Shown here piece by piece: positions 22,570 to 26,467 of a DNA stretch of 26,467 bases. How positions within the stretch are numbered: the first letter of the stretch is position 1; the number at the start of each line of letters is the position of its first letter. This stretch comes from CAMCYM01 sp964405405 (lineage in GTDB: Bacteria; Bacteroidota; Bacteroidia; Flavobacteriales_D; Sanyastnellaceae): assembly GCA_964405405.1 (NCBI GenBank), contig CAYONT010000029.1, forward strand, positions 1-26,467, in the 5' to 3' direction. Below the pieces are notes generated by a model. That model had not been told where the DNA came from, did not search any database, and saw only the letters and a list, made by a program, of their open reading frames with translations. The position numbers and the translations under genes were made by a program.

Positions 22570-25500
22570 ATGGTTCGCTTTTTCCAACGGGTTGCTTGTA
22601 TCATCGGGGGCGTGCTGCTCCTCGCTTCGGTTGTCCGCGCGCAAGACATGACAGTTGTTTCCGGGCTCACCTTGGAGCAATACGTGAATCAAATCTTGCT
22701 GGGCAACGGCATCCAAGCCTTCAACATTACCTACACGGGTGGTGCGAGCCAGCTAGGCCACATGACCAATGGCGCAGGCGTTTTCTCGGTCGACGAGGGA
22801 TTGGTATTGAGTTCTGATGCGGCGGAAAACCTCGGTTGTACGGGTCCAGGCTTCTGCAACGATTGTCTCGGAGGGGCATTCAATGACCAGGACCTGTTAA
22901 CGGTGGCGAATTCCGTTCCACCCTTGATCGGCCAGGGCTTCAGTGTGGGCTCCGTCAATGATGGCTGTGTGCTCGAGTTCGACTTCGTTGCGGCAGGTGA
23001 CACGGTGAGCTTCAACTATGTATTCGGGTCCGATGAGTATTTGACCTGGGTCAACACTGCATACAACGATGTGTTTGCGTTTTTCTTGAGTGGTCCGGGC
23101 ATCACCGGTCCTTATGACAGCCCCCCCGGATTTCCCGGCGGTGCGGTGAATATCGCTTCGGTTCCCAATTCGAACCCCCAGTTGCCCATCACCATTTCTT
23201 CGGTGAACAACGTTACCAACAGCCAGTACTACGTCAACAACCCCGGTTCAACCTCAGCACCCTGCATCAACGGCTACACCCTCCCTTTCACTGCCATGCA
23301 CGAGGTTCAATGTGGCGAAACCTACCACATCAAGCTCGCCATTGCGGACGGCTCCGATACGGCCTTGGAGTCCATCGTTGTCTTGGAGGCAGGTTCCTTC
23401 CAGTCGAACGCCGTGGTGCAAATCGATCTCAGCATCGATGTGGGAGGTCCGGAGGCGAATGTGATTTACGAGAACTGTGGCACCGCCACCCTCACGTTTG
23501 AGCGTCCGGTGGAAACCATCCTGGACATGCAGGAGATGGTGTACATCGATTATTCGGGCAGTGTGGCCATCAACGGGGTGGACTACGGTCAGCCCCAACC
23601 CGATGGCAGCCTGTTGCCACTTCCTGACTCCGTGGTGTTCGAACCTTATGTGAGCATTGTCCAATTCCAGCTGACGGCAGCCGTGGATGGAGTGGGTGAA
23701 GGCGTTGAGCTGGTCCAATTCGAAATTGACAACGTGGCGGCATGCAACGGTGGCGGTTTGACCACCTTCTTTACCTTCCAAATCGCAGAGAACCCACCGC
23801 CGTTTGTGGTGACAGGTTACAGCACCTCGATTTGCGAAGGGGTGACGGAAGAGATTGCGCCCACGGTAACCGGTGGGTATGGAAATTACACGTTTGATTG
23901 GGGAAGTTGCTCAGACGACAACACCCCTTTCCTCTCGGTGACACCCACGGATGATTTCTCGTGTTTTGTGACCGTTGGGGACACCTGCGGCATAGTTTCC
24001 CAAACCGTGGAGATTGAGGTGGAGGTGTTGGAATTTCCACCCATGACCGCTTCGATCAACGAGGCCTCGGTTTCTCTGGATTGCTGGGGGACGGCTACCG
24101 TGTCTGCCACCGCAAATGGGGGCAACGGTCCCAACACGGGAGGAGCCTATACTTACGAATGGGAGGACCAGGACGGTGCAACTTTGTTCCCATCTTGGTG
24201 GTTTGGACCCAACACCGTGGAGTTGAGTACCTGGATGAATGTGGAGGAGGTCTTCCTGACCGTGACCGATGCCTGCGGATTTGTGGCCATGGACTCCATC
24301 GATGTTACTTACAACATCCCACCCATCGAAATCGATGTACCCGCTGTCGTGGATGCAGTATGCAACCAGCCTTTTTCGGTGGTTGCTAGTGCCGAGGGAC
24401 AGGGGCCGATGAACTACGTGTGGTACAATGGATTTGAGTTGTTGTCCTTCAACAACACGTTGAACTGGACCTCCAGCATGGATTTGAATTTGACCTTGGA
24501 AGTGTCCGATGGATGTGGCCAAATCGAGGAAGTTCCTGTGTTCATAGACATCACAGCGCCCGCTGTCACGGTCACCACCCCGCCTGCTTTGGTGGGGCCC
24601 TGTACGCAGGTATTCAATGTGGCGGCGAATGTGACCAGTGGAAGCGGAGGCTACGTTTACACTTGGACCCAGGACGGAAATCCGCTGGCTGGCGCCGGGA
24701 ATTCCCAGAACATCCAGAGCTTCAACAACACGGTGATTGCCGTCACGGTAAACGACGGCTGTGGCCAATCGGGATCTTCGAGCACGGCCATCACCATTGA
24801 CAATCCGCCGCTGCTCATTGAGTTGGGAGAAGATATTCCCGCTTCCTGCGTGGACCTTACACCGATTTCGGTCGACATTCTGAGCGGTGCCGGTGCTTAC
24901 GAGTATGCCTGGTCCGTGAACGGTGTGCCGTACAGCACGAGCCCCGACATCAACCTCCAGTCGTTCTTCACGGTGCCGGTGACGGTGTTGGTGCAGGATG
25001 GATGTGGCGGCATGGCCTCGGATGGCTTGACTTATGTGGTGCCGGATGTTCCCTTGGCCATCACAACGAGTGAATCCACGACCATTTGTGCCGGCGACGG
25101 CATTGGGTTGCAGGCTCTGGCCACCGGAGGAGAGGATGGCTTTGTATACCACTGGCCCACCCTCAACCAATATGGTCCCGATCAATACATCGTACCCACC
25201 CAATCGGCGGTTTATCCGGTGGTGGCCACAGACATTTGCGGGGAGTCCATCACGGCCCAGGTGGCCATCGACGTGCAGTACTTGTTCAGCCGGTTCACCG
25301 TTTCGATGCTTTCCGAAACGGAAGTACAGTTCCGGGCCACCCCAGAACCAGGAGAGCCTTGGGAAGGGGCCTATGAATATGTCTGGGATTTCGGTGACGG
25401 AGGTACTTCTGAGGAAAAGGAGCCTTTGCATGTCTACGATGGATTGGGTGATTACCTCGCTAGTTTGGAGGTGACCAGCTGGGTGGGATGTGTGGACAAG

Positions 25501-25803
25501 TCCTATACCATCGTCCGCGGGCCGGTGTTGTTGTACGTTCCTACAGCGTTCACCCCGAACAACGATGGCATCAATGATGCGTTCTTCGCGGTCACGAACG
25601 ATCTCTTCAGCTTTGAGATGTGGGTGTTTGACCGCTGGGGTGCTCCGGTGTTCCACAGCGAGGATCCGACGGAAGTTTGGAATGGCTCGGTCGATGGGGG
25701 GACCCACTTCGCCGCAAACGGCTTGTACCAATGGGTCATCCGACTCAAGGGCCACAACACCGACGCCGAGGAGTTCACGGGAACGGTGCAGCTCATGCGC
25801 TGA
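22570..25803 (+). CDS. Large surface protein: choice-of-anchor L domain, Ig-like repeats, T9SS type B sorting domain
   Basis: The 1077-residue product has a signal peptide (1-25, cut after VVRA). A choice-of-anchor L domain (about 30-275) follows, with GVFSVDEGLVLSSDAAENLGC and FNYVFGSDEYLTWVNTAYNDVFAFFLSGPG. After a linker come Ig-like repeats of about 80 residues, each ending in D-x-CG (at 471, 567, 647, 729, 810, 888) and opening with a second Cys, so each probably has one disulfide. A PKD module (YVWDFGDGG, about 936-972) precedes the gliding-motility-associated C-terminal domain (about 989-1077: YVPTAFTPNNDGINDAFF, WVFDRWG, NGLYQWVIRLKG, FTGTVQL), a type B T9SS signal. It is probably exported by T9SS to the surface, with an adhesive or structural role inferred. 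The ATG at 22570 is preferred over GTG 22561 because it sits best before the signal peptide. Confidence 0.9.
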   Translation: MVRFFQRVACIIGGVLLLASVVRAQDMTVVSGLTLEQYVNQILLGNGIQAFNITYTGGASQLGHMTNGAGVFSVDEGLVLSSDAAENLGCTGPGFCNDCLGGAFNDQDLLTVANSVPPLIGQGFSVGSVNDGCVLEFDFVAAGDTVSFNYVFGSDEYLTWVNTAYNDVFAFFLSGPGITGPYDSPPGFPGGAVNIASVPNSNPQLPITISSVNNVTNSQYYVNNPGSTSAPCINGYTLPFTAMHEVQCGETYHIKLAIADGSDTALESIVVLEAGSFQSNAVVQIDLSIDVGGPEANVIYENCGTATLTFERPVETILDMQEMVYIDYSGSVAINGVDYGQPQPDGSLLPLPDSVVFEPYVSIVQFQLTAAVDGVGEGVELVQFEIDNVAACNGGGLTTFFTFQIAENPPPFVVTGYSTSICEGVTEEIAPTVTGGYGNYTFDWGSCSDDNTPFLSVTPTDDFSCFVTVGDTCGIVSQTVEIEVEVLEFPPMTASINEASVSLDCWGTATVSATANGGNGPNTGGAYTYEWEDQDGATLFPSWWFGPNTVELSTWMNVEEVFLTVTDACGFVAMDSIDVTYNIPPIEIDVPAVVDAVCNQPFSVVASAEGQGPMNYVWYNGFELLSFNNTLNWTSSMDLNLTLEVSDGCGQIEEVPVFIDITAPAVTVTTPPALVGPCTQVFNVAANVTSGSGGYVYTWTQDGNPLAGAGNSQNIQSFNNTVIAVTVNDGCGQSGSSSTAITIDNPPLLIELGEDIPASCVDLTPISVDILSGAGAYEYAWSVNGVPYSTSPDINLQSFFTVPVTVLVQDGCGGMASDGLTYVVPDVPLAITTSESTTICAGDGIGLQALATGGEDGFVYHWPTLNQYGPDQYIVPTQSAVYPVVATDICGESITAQVAIDVQYLFSRFTVSMLSETEVQFRATPEPGEPWEGAYEYVWDFGDGGTSEEKEPLHVYDGLGDYLASLEVTSWVGCVDKSYTIVRGPVLLYVPTAFTPNNDGINDAFFAVTNDLFSFEMWVFDRWGAPVFHSEDPTEVWNGSVDGGTHFAANGLYQWVIRLKGHNTDAEEFTGTVQLMR

Positions 25804-25823
25804 GGCTTGTGGGGCTCAGTTTT
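25800..25823 (+). terminator. Weak intrinsic terminator candidate
   Basis: CTGAG (25800-25804) pairs with CTCAG (25815-25819) across a 10-base loop and is followed by TTTT. It starts at the stop codon of the large surface protein. The 5-base stem is short, so confidence is low. Confidence 0.3.
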
Positions 25824-25876
25824 GAACATCTGGCGTCGGTTTCCAACAGGAACGCGGTAGGGACGCATTTGCCGCC

Positions 25877-25884
25877 TATCATTG
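25877..25884 (+). promoter_or_regulatory. -7-like box TATCATTG upstream of the sugar transporter
   Basis: TATCATTG has one mismatch to TAnnTTTG and ends 4 bases before the ATG at 25889, the same placement seen before other genes here. No -33 TTG is at the expected distance. Confidence 0.25.
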
Positions 25885-25888
25885 GGGC

Positions 25889-26467
25889 ATGCAGAAAGTA
25901 CCCAAAGGAGCGTTTCCCACGCTGGTTGTGATTTTTTTCTTCTGGGGGTTTGTGGCTGCCAGCAATGACATCCTCATCCCCGTTTTCAAGAAGGCCTTGG
26001 ACTTGACCCAGTTGCAGTCGCAGTTGATATCCGCGGCATTATACGTGGCCTACACAGTGGGTTCTCTGGTCTACTTTGGGGTTTCAGCGGCCATGAAGCA
26101 GGATTTGCTCAGTCGGCTGGGGTATCGCAACGGATTGTCCTTGGGATTGTTGATCTCTGCGTTGGGGACCTTGCTGTTCATTCCGGCTGCGAATTTCCAG
26201 TCTTTCATTTTTTTGATCTCAGGACTGTTTGTGGTGGGGTTGGGATTTTCGCTGCAGCAGATTGCAGCGAATCCCCTGGCCATCCAATTGGGGGATCCGG
26301 CGAAGGGCAATTTGCGTTTGAGTTTGGCCGGTGGCATCAACAACGTGGGGACGACCATCGGGCCGGTGATTGTCGCCTTTTCCATCTTTGGTGCGGTGAC
26401 CCCAGGGTCCGCCGGGACGATGGATTTGGCCGCAGTAAAAGTTCCGTATCTGGTGCTGGGAGCGGCG
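25889..26467 (+). CDS. Sugar transporter of the FucP/glucose-galactose MFS family (cut by window edge)
   Basis: The frame stays open from the ATG at 25889 for 193 codons to the right edge, so only the N-terminal half is present. MQKVPKGAFPTLVVIFFFWGFVAASNDILIPVFKKALDLTQ at the start is the hallmark of the fucose/glucose-galactose proton symporters. It is followed by YLVAYT-like helix 2 (AALYVAYTVGSLVYF) and a loop with LSRLGYRNGLSLGL. QQIAANPLAIQLGDP and LSLAGGINNVGTTIGPV are also family motifs. About five transmembrane helices are seen. The exact sugar is not predictable. It probably lies alone, starting 85 bases after the large surface protein. Confidence 0.88.
   Translation, partial: MQKVPKGAFPTLVVIFFFWGFVAASNDILIPVFKKALDLTQLQSQLISAALYVAYTVGSLVYFGVSAAMKQDLLSRLGYRNGLSLGLLISALGTLLFIPAANFQSFIFLISGLFVVGLGFSLQQIAANPLAIQLGDPAKGNLRLSLAGGINNVGTTIGPVIVAFSIFGAVTPGSAGTMDLAAVKVPYLVLGAA

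Noticed and set aside
23911..25755. A 614-codon minus-strand frame opposite the large surface protein.
   Set aside because: It is His/Arg/Gly-rich and without motifs, while the plus strand carries recognisable domains throughout.

Overview
The window comes from a GC-rich member of the Bacteroidota, most likely Flavobacteriales. Three lines of evidence support this: type IX secretion (T9SS) parts (PorQ and two secreted proteins with type A and type B sorting domains), -7 promoter boxes of the TAnnTTTG class with almost no Shine-Dalgarno sites, and lineage-typical genes (bacillithiol BshA, a GlmU-like sugar nucleotidyltransferase, a Kelch/membrane/putative winged-helix protein). The window is densely coded: 18 protein genes (the last cut by the right edge), no gap above about 150 bases, and three convergent gene pairs whose ends overlap by 4, 10 and 25 bases. 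I saw no rRNA, tRNA, IS element or CRISPR array, but I read by eye without covariance models.

Layout. 1-110: a cluster of short hairpins joined by GTTTC. 111-2735: shikimate kinase (+), then a PyrR-type phosphoribosyltransferase and an RlmD-like 23S rRNA m5U methyltransferase (both -). 2785-4718: a two-gene + unit, an SLC13/DASS anion transporter and type II dehydroquinase AroQ. 4709-10922: a - strand unit of bshA, a small membrane protein, a tryptophan-rich protein and a 1222-residue secreted lipase-like T9SS cargo protein. 11071-12543 (+): a Kelch-like sensor with one membrane helix and a putative DNA-binding tail, behind a consensus promoter. 12519-20941: a five-gene - strand run, GlmU-like protein, Lon, PorQ, Cmk and a GH3/beta-lactamase fusion, with ATGA and TGACATG junctions that suggest translational coupling. 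20986-22479 (+): a MerR regulator with a B12-binding domain that keeps the CarH W-x9-EH signature, then an ECF-type sigma factor whose promoter lies between two copies of a palindrome. 22570-25803 (+): a large choice-of-anchor L / gliding-motility C-terminal protein with about 80-residue Cys-pair repeats. 25889 to the edge: a FucP-type sugar transporter.

Themes. Two shikimate-pathway enzymes (AroK, AroQ) lie 3.6 kb apart. Secretion and envelope functions dominate the rest. The most striking regulatory point is the probable B12/light-sensing module (CarH-like repressor, sigma factor, paired palindromes), with no carotenoid genes beside it here and a related palindrome upstream of the Kelch/membrane gene 10 kb away. 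A second pattern is that ten first-of-unit genes have an AnnTT(T/C)G box ending only 4-8 bases before the start codon, which would fit leaderless or near-leaderless mRNAs.
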